A stretch of DNA of 64,000 bases from Takakia lepidozioides (Eukaryota > Streptophyta > Takakiopsida > Takakiales > Takakiaceae), in assembly GCA_030704615.1 (NCBI GenBank), contig CM060733.1, positions 72,974,001 through 73,038,000 on the forward strand, given 5' to 3'. The notes below the pieces were generated by a model, which was given only the letters and a program-made list of their open reading frames with translations, did no database searches and was not told the origin of the DNA. Position numbers and translations under genes: made by a program. Positions 34,622-44,480 of this stretch are shown one piece after another (the first letter of the stretch is position 1; every line of letters starts with the position of its first letter).

Positions 34622-35041
34622 GTGGGTGACCCCGCAGCTTGGCCCACCCATCGGTGGGGGAAACTGAAAAGACGGCGGCCACCAACAAAGGCGAACGACA
34701 CCAGGATGGCCAACGCTCTTGCAATGCCCTGCATAGTGCAAGGTTGCAGGGATGTTCCTCACCCCGGGATGGGGCGCATATTTCAGTTGTCAACAGCCGG
34801 GTCTGCTGCGCGCAGTGTCGTGTATACAATCACGGTTTCACAGTACCCAGCTTGCAACTGTGAGGACTTCCTTGTTATGGAATCGAAGAATGCAGCATAC
34901 GTCCCCTGCAAACACCTTTATTACATTTTTCTGAAGCGCATGAGTTGCATATCCGCAGTGGACGTCTTCATCCATGCTCCAACACTGAGTTTCAACGAGC
35001 TGCACAAGGCCCTACGGCAGGACACTGGTCGGACTGCTTGA
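34622..35041 (+). pseudogene. Element C transposase remnant (SWIM exon only)
   Basis: This encodes THRWGKLKRRRPPTKANDTR, CIVQGCRDVPHPGMGRIF, and the SWIM finger CNCEDF..YVPCKHLYYIFLKR, ending at TGA 35041. It matches the last exon of the element B transposase (24673-23669 minus) from HRWGKPKRRRPPSK on, and the exon of A at about 21370-21743. The catalytic domain is missing, because the palindrome array lies immediately upstream. The stretch itself is open with no break. Confidence 0.85.
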
Positions 35042-35722
35042 CATTCCACATTCGGGAAGGAGAAAGTGGCAATTATATTACATTCATCTTCTTGCACCCT
35101 ATTTTTTTTGGAGGAATTATACACTTGGTGGTGCCGCATCGCCATGGCTACATGTGAATTTGGTGCCGCAATACATGAGAATGTGGTTTTTGGCCATGAA
35201 TGGCATGCGCATGTTTTTTTTATTTTGGTTGTCTACAAATGGATCCGAGTAAAGCATACATTGTGTGGAGATTAACGGGCATTGAGGCCTATTTCAGCGC
35301 CGTTTATGGTCTATGTACTGCATAGTGCTTCCTTGTTACTGCTCTTCATTCAATTTGTAGTGATTTCGCAGCCCATCCTGGCGTTTTCGTCCACCTCTAT
35401 GAGAAGACTCCAATTTGCTACAAATACATTGTTACTGTTCTGCAAATGTGATGTTTTACAAGATTGCTAGTTCTGTGTCCCAGTGGGAAGGGTCCTACTG
35501 CACATTCCAGCATTTGCATACTGCACTTTGTGCAAACAGCAATCCATACGACAAAGGACACGTCCCAGCATACTGGCAGTGAATTGCAAAAAACCTTAAC
35601 AGAAGATTATCCAAGCATGTATATTCCCCATATGGCACAGGGAAGCTGCTTGATTTCTGAATGAAAATGTATGTGCCATGAGTGTCGGCGAGTCGAAACA
35701 TGTCTACTCTAGCATGCAAGAC
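35042..35722. other. Element C spacer, no gene seen
   Basis: This separates the 3' ends of the transposase remnant and of the protein X pseudogene. Two degenerate half-palindromes occur (TTGGTGCCGCAA near 35160 and TTTCAGCGCCGTTT near 35292). Confidence 0.5.
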
Positions 35723-36273
35723 CTATGGTCCCCTCGCCCAAGAAGAAGGAACTCTAACTGGCCTCTCAAGGACCTCCTGAGTGACCGGGTGCCTATATTT
35801 GAACAAAATGTCAGTGGTTTCTGTCGCCCGGTTGAAACTAACGAGGATGTCGTGTTTATCGATAGCGCCCCTTGGTAGAAGGACATTTTCACAGTGGGCC
35901 CTGTGTTCCCCTCCTCCTCATCCTCATAACTGAAGAGAATGTCCCCACTTTCCGAGCCAGTCCGTCCACGCGTAAAGTTTTCACCTATGCACTCATCATA
36001 CGTCCACTCGCAACAATTCCAGCGATACAGCAACGCTGTGCGTGATCTGTTCGGCTCCCACTCATGCGGAAAGTCCAGGTCCATGATGCGTAGGAACCAC
36101 CTGCTCCCCAGCCGGGGTCCAGGAGAATCGTGCAATCCTGGAAGAAACTCCATTGCTCTCAGCTGGACAAGTCGAGGATCGTCCCTATAAACATCCAGGA
36201 AAACAATGATGTCGTCTGCTTTCGGGAAAATGACTCCCGTCTGGCGTCGATAGATGTGATTCGGGCACGACAT
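35723..36273 (-). pseudogene. Protein X, element C copy (frameshifted)
   Basis: Starts at ATG 36273 (MSCPNHIYRRQTG), aligned with the MSC/MLC starts of X1 and X2. Shared blocks are LRAMEFLPGLH, WFLRIMDLDFP, NRSRTALLYRWNCCEWTYDE and GENFTRG. A frameshift near 35868 follows SFYQGA; the other frame then gives KHDILVSFN..TDILFKYRHP and ends at a TAG (35725-35723). The family is unknown to me. Its conservation in two elements suggests a role in transposition or silencing, but this is inference. Confidence 0.7.
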
Positions 36274-36389
36274 GGCCTCACGACATAGCACGAACTCAAA
36301 GCAGGGAGGAGATGGGCACAACAGAGAAGAGTGAAGAGCAAAATGAGAGCAAGGCCTCCCTTACCGTAAGGCGGGTATTTGCTCTCCGG

Positions 36390-36865
36390 AGCCCAATTTT
36401 GGCGCCGTTATTGGATGGAGTGCGGAAGCTTCAGCCGAGAATTTTGTTTCCGCAGGTCAATTTCGGCGCCGTTATTGGTTGCAATCCCTAGCCTTCAGCC
36501 GGGTATTTGGTTTCCGGACCCAATTTCGGCGTCGTTATCGGCTGCACTCCGGTGGCTTCAACCGAGTATTTGATTTTCGGGGCCCATTTCGGCGCCGTTA
36601 TCGCCTGCACTCCGGAGGATGCAGCCGGGTATTTGGTTGGCGGAGCCCAATTACTTTCACCGTTGTTGGCTTCACTCCCGAGCCTTCAGCCGGCTATTTC
36701 TTTTCCTGTGCCCAATTACGGCGCCGTTATACCCAACCATCATGCACTTCTGCAACAGTACTATCCACGGTTATAGGTCGCCATTGCGTTTTCGGAGTCT
36801 GCAAACCCGGATCCTAATTCCGCTTGCGTCTCTGCCTCTGGGATAATTTCGGTGCCGTTATTGCC
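36390..36865. repeat. Element C right subterminal palindrome array
   Basis: Seven or eight units of about 62 bp carry CAATTTCGGCGCCGTTATTG, GGCTGCACTCCGG and AGCCGGGTATTTGG. Unlike the central array the palindrome is asymmetric (AATTTCGG / CCGTTATT). Confidence 0.88.
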
Positions 36866-37078
36866 CAGAATTCAGTTTTTCTATGACCTGGCCTAGCGGT
36901 CCATGAGCCTGGGCTCCAAGTCATGAGCGTACACTGGTACTCATGAGCGGAGTGCTTCCAGCATGAGCGCGGAAATCTTCGATTTTTGATTATTTTATAG
37001 TTTTGGGCCCGAAAAAAATCTGCCGAAATTCGAAGTGTGTTACTTTGCGGCTCATGGGTGAGCCATGCCCGCTCATGA

Positions 37079-37099
37079 GCTCATGGAATAGCAACCCCC
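37079..37099. repeat. Element C right terminal inverted repeat
   Basis: GCTCATGGAATAG + CAACCCCC, with one mismatch in the CATGAAATAG core. CTCATG repeats lie just upstream. Confidence 0.88.
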
Positions 37100-37108
37100 C
37101 GTGCTGGA

Positions 37109-39510
37109 GGGATCGCAGGAATCCAAAGAGCCGCAGGCAGAGTCCGTGGAGCTAGCTGCAGCACGCACACCCAGCCGATCCACGAGCACGGGTCTTCCTG
37201 CCGGGCCTAGCCCTCTGCGTTTCAAGGACGCGGCTTCGAAGGGCAACTCTTTGCAGTTCAAAGCCCCAGAGAGCGACTCGCCTTCGAAGGTCATGGAGAA
37301 TCGCCAACAAGGGTCTAGCCCTTCTCCAGCAAAGACGAAGAAGAAGTCCTTCAACTTGTTTCTGAACCGGACCAGGCCGTTTCCCCCCCACCTAGGCGAA
37401 TGAAGCAGATTCAATTGCAGCAGACACCTTCACCAGGCAAGAATGAGGAAACAGAAGGCAATCAGGGGGAGGGCGGAGCAGTCTCCCGCAAAACCGATTC
37501 CACGAGCTGAAGCCCAGTTCCTGCTTGATTTCCAGCCTGTGATGTTGGGGGCATCTCTGCTGCAGCGAAGGCAATGGGATCGACCGATTTCGTCGATCTG
37601 GTACCGGAGGAGGGTGCTGTCGCTCAACGTTCGCAGCAAGACCTGACCACCGTTGAGGAAGATCTTCATAATACTGCAGGCCCGGAGGAGGCCTTTGCAA
37701 TTGCAGAATTGCCCGCAAAGATTCCCCAGAGTGCAGCTCCAGTTGGGGATGCTCCAGCTGCTCAGCCCCTACCGCCACTAGCAGAAATGTCTCCGGAGGA
37801 ATTCCAAAGTGCAGCGGATACAATGTTGGAGGAGACACACAGTAGCATTGGCAGAGTTCTGGGCAGCAGGGTATTCCAGCGGACTCTTCGAATCTCACTC
37901 TGTTGCATGGTCTCCTTCCCATCGTCAGGCAGGCACTTCCCGGAGATGTGAATAAGCTCAAGTTCGCATTTCGAGAAGGGTACCGTCTAGGTTCGCCAGC
38001 CTTCTACGTTTCCCTTGAGAATGAGGACGGCGAATCTCGTGGACCCACTGCGGATGAATTGTCAACATGGGATACCCACTGGCACACTCGCAACGACAAA
38101 TTTGAGGCAACGCTGAAGGGTGATCCAGACTTCGGCCATATGTCGGGTAAAATGTTCTTTGTGTGGGACGGGAATCACCGACTTCTTGCCTGGTGGGAGT
38201 ACATCAAGCAGAACCATGCAAGCACATTGGCTGGCATTACATGGTGGAGTGTGTCATCCTCAAGGTGAAGGCGGCAGACTCCTCCCTGCTCAAGAATGCC
38301 ATGGCGGACCTCAACTCGTAAGATACTCATACCCTCCCAAGCACGTTCGAAATGCGGTGCCGCATTTCGGTTTCCAATCTGTTTTGTTTCTGTGCTTCCG
38401 TGGACTGAACTGGAGAGTGTGCCTTGCAGGGTCACTGAAAATGCGTACGTGCATACCCACATGGCACATATGTTGTACAGGGTGAGGAAACTGGTCTCAC
38501 TGATCCGCACATGTTTGCGGAAATGCTGGAGCCCGAGCTCATTCAGAAAGCCATGGCAAAAACTGACCGGACATGGTATCGTCTCACTATGGATGGAATG
38601 GTGGAGGTGATATACGAAGTTAGTTGTCCTCCCATTTCCCTCTGCTCATCCTTCCCCAATTTTCAGTAATCTTTCCACATGAATCAAATGTAACGCTTCT
38701 GCATGTTTTTGTTGGCAGTCAAACATCAAGCTGGATTTGGCCCATGCCAAATGCTTCTTCATGGAAAGTGAGGGGCAGGTCAAAATGTTGCAGTCATTGA
38801 CTGAGCACTTGAAGGAAGCCGGGGTCAAGTCCAGAACAAAATACAAGTCAAAGCTTGTGAAGCTGGTGGCCATTGCAGATCCGGCACTTGGAAAGGACTT
38901 CATCCCCGAGATTGCAAAACACTATTCTTGGGCCATGCAGCCGACCATGCAGTTGGAGAAATTGCATCACCTCTCAACGGCATGTGTTGAGGCGAAAGAA
39001 AAGGTGAGGTTTCAATGCACTGAAGTTCCTTCCTAGCAATAGTCACTCTTCTTCCTGCTCCTGACATTGGATCGGAAATGGCAGACACGGTGGCTGTTGA
39101 TCTGGAATGCATCGGAGAGTATAAGGACAATGTGGTCTTTTCCACTCGAAGTTTCCGACCCTGCAGTGGATGTGTGGCTCAACCGCATGACTTGGTGGTT
39201 CCAGGTAATTCAAGGTACTTCCCCATATTTGCTTTTTTGAAATGAATTCCCTGAACTGCTACGTGACAATGCATGTGGGAATCGCAGGTAATGACGAATG
39301 CGAAGGAGCAAGTCGTAATGCATACAAATTTGTTCGGCTTGTACGTCAAATGGGATGGAACACAGACATTGGAAGACTACGTGACACGTTTCAGATGTGC
39401 GTACAAGGACAACCTCTTCGCCAGGGAGCTGCAGACAGCAAGAAGGAGTGTGGAGTTTATACATCAGGAGGGAGCGGGAAAAGCTGCAATGCAAATTGTT
39501 TACAGGTGAA
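37109..39510 (+). pseudogene. Element B methyltransferase-like gene, linker, ParB-like and middle exons
   Basis: The frame resumes after element C with a Ser/Pro/Lys-rich linker, then EEFQSAADTMLEETHSSIGR. The ParB-like segment has ALPGDVNKLKFAFREGYRLGS, YVSLENEDGESRG and VWDGNHRLLAWWEYI (38164-38208); the DGNHR motif matches the GxRR/GHHR-type signature of ParB/sulfiredoxin folds. After short introns follow TWYRLTMDGMVEVIYE, LAHAKCFFMESEGQ...AIADPALGKDFI, WLNRMTWWFQV and EDYVTRFRCAYK. Each has an element A counterpart. Frameshifts lie near 37400-37550, 37915 and about 38240. ParB-like domains bind or cut DNA in bacterial relatives; here that is only suggested. Confidence 0.6.
38345..38372. 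repeat. Element B palindrome in intron
   Basis: CGAAATGCGGTGCCGCATTT lies in an intron that begins GTAAGATACTC. Further single copies lie in introns at about 39557 and about 40820. Confidence 0.85.
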
Positions 39511-39649
39511 GCCCAGCTGTCCTTGTATGCAAAGCCTGGTATGAGGTTTGGCTGGGAAATGCGGCACCGCATTCGCATTTTATGTTTTCGGTTGCACTCT
39601 CCGAGTACGTTGGTCTCAACTTTTGCTCACGCATGCTGACTGCCCTGCA

Positions 39650-40775
39650 GGTATATGAAATACGTGCTTCTTCAGACAGGGGCCCTGGTTCAAGAGCCCC
39701 CGTTCTTCATGGCTTGGACCGTGGCGGGCCCAAGCTGTGTCTACACACCCGAGATGCAGAAACAATGGCATGCCGCGCATCTCGTTGGATGCCTGTGGTA
39801 CCTGGACATGTCTGGCGGAATTGTTGACGAGTCTCAGAAAGATCTGCACGCGAAAGCAGAAGAGAAGAGAAAGGAAAGACGTGTCCCTGCTTGGCCAGAA
39901 TCGGCAAAGGAAGCTGCTGCTCTGGAACAATCCAAAAAGGCAGCTGAGATGGCACAGAAGACGGTGGATGCAGCTGTGCAGGCTCAACAGAAGGGGTCAA
40001 AGAAGCGGACTCGTCAGCAAGGAGCAGCAGTTGTGACACCCAAGAAAACGAAGAAGCAAAAACAGATAGTGCAGGAAGAGGGTGAGGAAGAGGACTCCGA
40101 TGGAGACTTTGCAACCAGCCCACCCCCCGAAACGCAGCCAAAATCCCCTGTGTCCACCGTTGTCACGAGAGGGACGAGAACTGGCTCGGCAAAGAAGGCA
40201 CTCTTCAACCCCCCGGGGGGGGCACCCTTTCGAGCCGGTGGAAATGAAGAGGCCGAAAGTGGATCTCGATACAGTAGTCCAGTGTGTAAATGAGAGTTTC
40301 TTGGCGGCTTTGGATGGACGGGCAGCCAAGTTGGCATACATGAAGACCATGGAGGGTCTGAAGGGCAGAGCACTAAAGAAGGTGGCTGCCGAAGAGCCTT
40401 CCGACACCCCTGGGTTTCTGAAGATGGTCTCGTTCTTTGAGAGGATGTGTGCAGACAAGGATTGCAGGAGGGGCGGAAATGCCACCGAGTGGTCTTGCGA
40501 TATGATCATCTTGGATATTCCGGACGGAGAGCCTGTGGAAGGACTGCAAGCTTTGCCATCTTGGAACAGGTACTCCGAGGACTTTTGGAAGAAAGGATTG
40601 GGCTCGCCCGCATGGTGTTGGACGACAGAGGCTGTGTGGTTGTCCTGGCGAGTAGAGGCAAAAACACGCAGACAGGAATTGCGAAGTGGACCCGCAAGAG
40701 CGCCGTCCCAATTCCGAAGAAGAAGTGGACGTGCATCAACACATTGGGCCTTCGGTTGGAAGGGAAGAAGGTAAT
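39650..40775 (+). pseudogene. Element B methyltransferase-like gene, catalytic exon
   Basis: The exon encodes KYVLLQTGALVQ, CLWYLDMSGGIVDE, a Lys/Glu-rich coiled-coil-like stretch (AAALEQSKKAAEMAQKTVDA), a nuclear-localisation-like KKRTRQ..TPKKTKKQK, CVNESFLAALDGRAAKLA, then CDMIILDIPDGEPVEGL (about 40497-40550) and DDRGCVVVLASRGK. The LDIPDG motif occupies the position of catalytic motif IV (D/N-P-P-Y) of amino-methyltransferases. Frameshifts occur at a C6G8 homopolymer (40209-40222) and near 40600. The SAM-binding motif follows in the next exon. Confidence 0.6.
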
Positions 40776-40865
40776 TACGACATTGGCACTCGTCCTTTCA
40801 TTTTCTTAGGAGTTTTGAGATGCGGTGCCGCATTCGATTTCTAATCGTTTCCTACTGTGTATGCA

Positions 40866-41435
40866 GACGAAGCAGTTCGACGCATACTGCTTTGTGAAGG
40901 AGAACTCCACCTTTGCTTTCCATTGGAGGGATTGTTGGTTGACCCGAACTGCGACCCCATCGATTACGACGTCCTGTTCAACAACGTTCCCACGGAACTT
41001 CTCCCTCATAGCCTCACTTCAACTGAACCCCTGCGGTATTCACGGACTCGGAGCCCTGCCTTCATTCAGACAATTATGGAGACATGCACTGACGTGGAGG
41101 GCACAGTGCTCGACCTCATCTATGGGACAGGTATGCAAAATCTTGTTCTATGCTGTTCTGCAAATTCTCGTTATGCTTTAATTCGCAACAATCTGAAGGG
41201 CCATGTCATAATGTGTGGATGGCATTGTAACAAGTGCCTCAATGTGGGCTGGGCGGTTTTCCGACCGGCACCTCTTTGCCTACGAGGAGGACACATCCGT
41301 CTAGGGATCCCATCTGGAAGGGCTGCAACGGAATGTGAAGGCTCCCATCGAAGCCAAAGACCCCTCGGATTCGTCGGAGTCGGAGGAAGAGACAGTGGAC
41401 ATTGATGCCGAGGAGAACCCGGAATACGAGTGAGT
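40866..41435 (+). pseudogene. Element B methyltransferase-like gene, SAM-motif exons
   Basis: After an acceptor at about 40865 the gene reads FDAYCFVKENSTF, a frame change, GLLVDPNCDPIDYDVLFNN, RYSRTRSPAFIQTIMETC and VLDLIYGTG (motif I). After an intron it continues with SMWAGRFSDRHLFAYEED and an acidic stretch ESEEETVDIDAEENPEYE. A TAG interrupts it just after DTSV (about 41310). The glycine pair of motif I and the acidic residue of FAYEED are the expected SAM contacts. The acceptor before SMWAG appears damaged. Confidence 0.6.
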
Positions 41436-41536
41436 GCAAACATTGTAAGTTTGCAAAGCCTTCTGGGTGATTTTTTGTCAAACGCATTTCCGGACTGTGG
41501 TTCTCATTGGTCTCGTTGGTGATTGTTATGTGTAGG

Positions 41537-41959
41537 ATTCCAGGATCCGGGTCGAAACATGTAGGGCCTACACTTCCTGCCAGGAAGAATGTCCCGTTCT
41601 TTGCGAGGGGTGACTTCATGACGAGCCTAGTGAAGGACTACTCCCTTCCTAGTTATGCAGCTAAACTCGCAAATACAGCGATTAGACGATGTGAGAATCC
41701 CAACAAAGTAGAGCAGATTTTGGAGAGGGCTAGGGAGGACAGAAGGATAAGGAAAGAGTTGGCAACAGCTGAGACATGTAGACGGGTGCGAAAGTTCATA
41801 TGTGATTCAGTGGATGAGAGCGATGCAGACAGGGAGGACGACGAGCCAACGGAGGTGAGATGGTCGGTTCCGCAAGGTGAAGATGGGATTTTGGAAAGCC
41901 TGGCCAACGAGCAGTCCGCTGGAGATGAGAAAGGCAATGACGGGGTGGAGGCGGAGTAG
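41537..41959 (+). pseudogene. Element B methyltransferase-like gene, last exon
   Basis: Follows the acceptor TGTGTAG. It encodes KNVPFFARGDFMTSLVKDYS, AKLANTAIRRCENPNK, VRKFICDSVDE and VRWSVPQGEDGIL and ends at TAG 41959 with an acidic tail. The exon is uninterrupted and matches the last exons in A and C, so it belongs to the ancestral gene. Confidence 0.7.
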
Positions 41960-42129
41960 GACAGTCAAGGACATAACGACGATAGTGATGATTTTCAAGA
42001 TTAATAGAACTTTCATGAACTCTCTGTACATTTAAATTCTATTCCAGAGTATATAAAGGAAATTCTCCCCGTCCTTCATGTCCCCTCTCCCATGTGCTTC
42101 TCAACGACAACATCGTCCAAACCAGGTCC

Positions 42130-43050
42130 CTCCCAAAATCGGAAATGCGGCACCGCATTTCCAAAACCGGGGCAAGAACAATTTTCCGTTTCATGGTTTG
42201 GACATCAGAAACTGTTCGGCCGAACGGAAATGCGGTGCCGCATTTCTGTTTTCGACACGGCAGTTTTGCCGATTGCCAGCTCCTTCCATGGAGGTAAATG
42301 GAAATGCGAAGGTCGAACATGGAAATGCGGTGCCGCATTTATATTTTGGAGATGGACATTTTTCCAACTGCAGACCCATCGATGGAAATGCGGCTCTCCA
42401 TTCCATGATGCTAGACGGGAATGCGGCACCGCATTCCATTGTCTAATAAGAAATTTCGATGACGTACATGGAAATGCGGCGCCGCATTTCCAAAATGGAC
42501 ATCATTGTTTGTCCAATTCCAGACCCTTTGATGGAAATGCGGCACCGCATTACATTGTCCTATAAAAACTTTCGATTGCCAAACATGGAAATGCGGCGCC
42601 GCATTTCCAAAACAGACATCGTTGTTTGTCCAATTCCAGACCCGTGTAGGCATTCCGTCTTGTTGGACGGAAATGCGGCACCGCATTCCATTGTCCAATA
42701 CGAAATTTTGATGACGGATATGGAAATTCGGTGCCGCATTTCCAGAACGGACATCGTTGTTTGTCCAATTCCAGACCCTTCGATGGAAATGCGGCACCGC
42801 ATTCCATTGTGCTCTCCAGAAATGCGGTGCCGCATTTCATTGTCTGGTACGAAATTTCGATGACGGACATGGAAATGCGGTGACGCATTTCAAGTATGGA
42901 CTTGGACAAGCATTAGCGACTGGACATGCTCGGACAATTCAAGGTCCAATATGGAAATGCGGTGCCGCATTTCCAATTCGAAGTATGGTAATGTCATGTC
43001 AGGAAATGAAATGTTGTACAGCATTTCCGTTACGACGACAACGGAGGAAA
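42130..43050. repeat. Element B second palindrome array, cut by the CACTA element
   Basis: About 14 palindromes of the AAATGCGGYGCCGCATTT type have linkers containing TTGTCCAATTCCAGACCC and ATACGAAATTTCGATGACGG. The array lies downstream of the methyltransferase-like gene. The CACTA element is inserted at 43056/56525; beyond it the array ends with AAATGCGGTGCCGAATTT at 56555. Confidence 0.9.
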
Positions 43051-43056
43051 GGGAGC

Positions 43057-43078
43057 CACTACTACAGAAACCGGTTTT
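43057..43078. repeat. CACTA left terminal inverted repeat
   Basis: CACTACTACAGAAACCGG followed by TTTTTCC. It matches the right end except at the G/C at position 6 and at CC/TT. Confidence 0.92.
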
Positions 43079-44026
43079 TCCAACACCACCCATAGTTCAC
43101 ACCTGGCACTTTGAACGGCTCTTCTTACACCCATGTGAGACGAGGCAAGGTGTGATTTGGATCATTGTAGGAAAAGCCACATGGTGTTACAAATTTCACA
43201 CTCGAATGACACCCATACGGTCAACAGATGTTGACCAAGATAATTCATATGGGGCATTTGACATGAGTGTCAAATGAGTCATGGAGTGTGAGGTGAGTGT
43301 CAGATGTCCTACAGGAATTTGGGGCAACTATATGGCGTGGCACATTGACCATCAAGGTGGATATGACTTGGCCCATTGACCATCCAGGTGGAAGATGGAT
43401 GGATAAAATGACTTCCACCTCTATTCAACATGCCCTGGACGACATAACACATAGACTTTTGTTTAGAGAATTTAAAAAGTTCAAAAAGGTTATTAGGGTT
43501 ATGGGGACCAACAATCCAAAAAGATGCACTGCTCATGCAGCTGACGACAATATCGTTATGAGAATGTCACACTATAATGAACAATGTAAAACAATTGCTT
43601 TGAGAAGCTATAGATAAAACTACCACATGTCGTCTCAGAGATTTGGGAGCCCGGCAATGTCAATCCCATTTCTGTCCAGTCAACCGTGACCCTTCACAAT
43701 GAGACAGTCTGAAGCTGAGCTGAGCACGGATTTCAATCTCTACTAGTCCAACCGTACTAGAGAAATATCCAGTGATCCTCAGACAAGGTTTTCTTCGCCA
43801 CCTTACATAAATTGTTCCCAATGACTCAATCCCTGTCCACATTGTTGCTAGATTCGAGAAGCTTGGACAAAGTGCCTTGCTCTTTGTGACTGCCTCCTTT
43901 TTTGAGACAACAGGGTTTTTTTGCTACGGGTGTCCTTCACTCACAACCGTCTTTTTTACATTGCGTCCGGGATATCAATGATCACCCCAGCCTGAATTTT
44001 GCCCCACCCTAGCCAGTGCTTTTTAA

Positions 44027-44480
44027 CTAGTGCTTTTCAACTCGTCTACTGAGGGCCCCACTTTCTCCCCTTCGCTGGTACATGTCAAAATCACTCCAAG
44101 AGCCATAGTGTTGGAAAACTGCCTTCGCATCCTTGATGCTCCCACATTTGGCATACATGTCCACGAGGGCATTGTTCAGAATCACATCAGGTAGAATTCC
44201 AGCTTTGACAATGAAGCCATGGACCTCTTCCCTTTTTCCAGAGCTGCCAGGTTTGCCCTTGATGCTCCCACATTTGGCATACGAGGCATTTGGCATACCC
44301 TTGATGCTCCCCACATTTGGATCGCATCTGTTACAATTCCAACTTTGGTGATGCATCCAAAGCTGCCAGACTTGCACACGCACTGCAAACGCACAATCTC
44401 GTTCAGCCATAGTGTTGAACACGCATCCTCAGTGCTCCCACATTTGCTATACATGTGTCCACCACCAGCTAACTTGCAGA
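44027..44480 (-). pseudogene. PPR fragment captured by the CACTA element
   Basis: The minus strand reads MYSKCGSTEDACSTLW, then VHGFIVKAGILPDVILNNALV and DMYAKCGSIKDAKAVFQHYG. These are about two PLS-class pentatricopeptide repeats with frame disruption. It lies within the CACTA left subterminal region, outside the element's own genes, which is typical of host gene fragments carried by plant CACTA elements. Not functional as a PPR protein. Confidence 0.75.

Larger units (their letters stand above)
29573..37099. mobile_element. Element C: 7.5-kb MULE-like transposon inside element B
   Basis: The ends are GAGGTTTA + CTATTTCATGAGC on the left and GAGCTCATGGAATAG + CAACCCCC on the right. A perfect 9-bp duplication CGTGCTGGA lies at 29564-29572 and 37100-37108. 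It holds an internally deleted methyltransferase-like gene (minus), an array of AATTTCGGCGCCGAAATT palindromes, a 3' transposase remnant (plus), a protein X pseudogene (minus) and a right subterminal array. With most of the transposase gone it is non-autonomous. Its orientation matches element A. It is inserted in exon 2 of element B's methyltransferase-like gene. Confidence 0.9.

Noticed and set aside
16620-43050. Palindrome arrays as CRISPR-like repeats
   Set aside because: The repeats are perfect palindromes with repeated, not unique, spacers and lie in a eukaryotic transposon; no cas genes.
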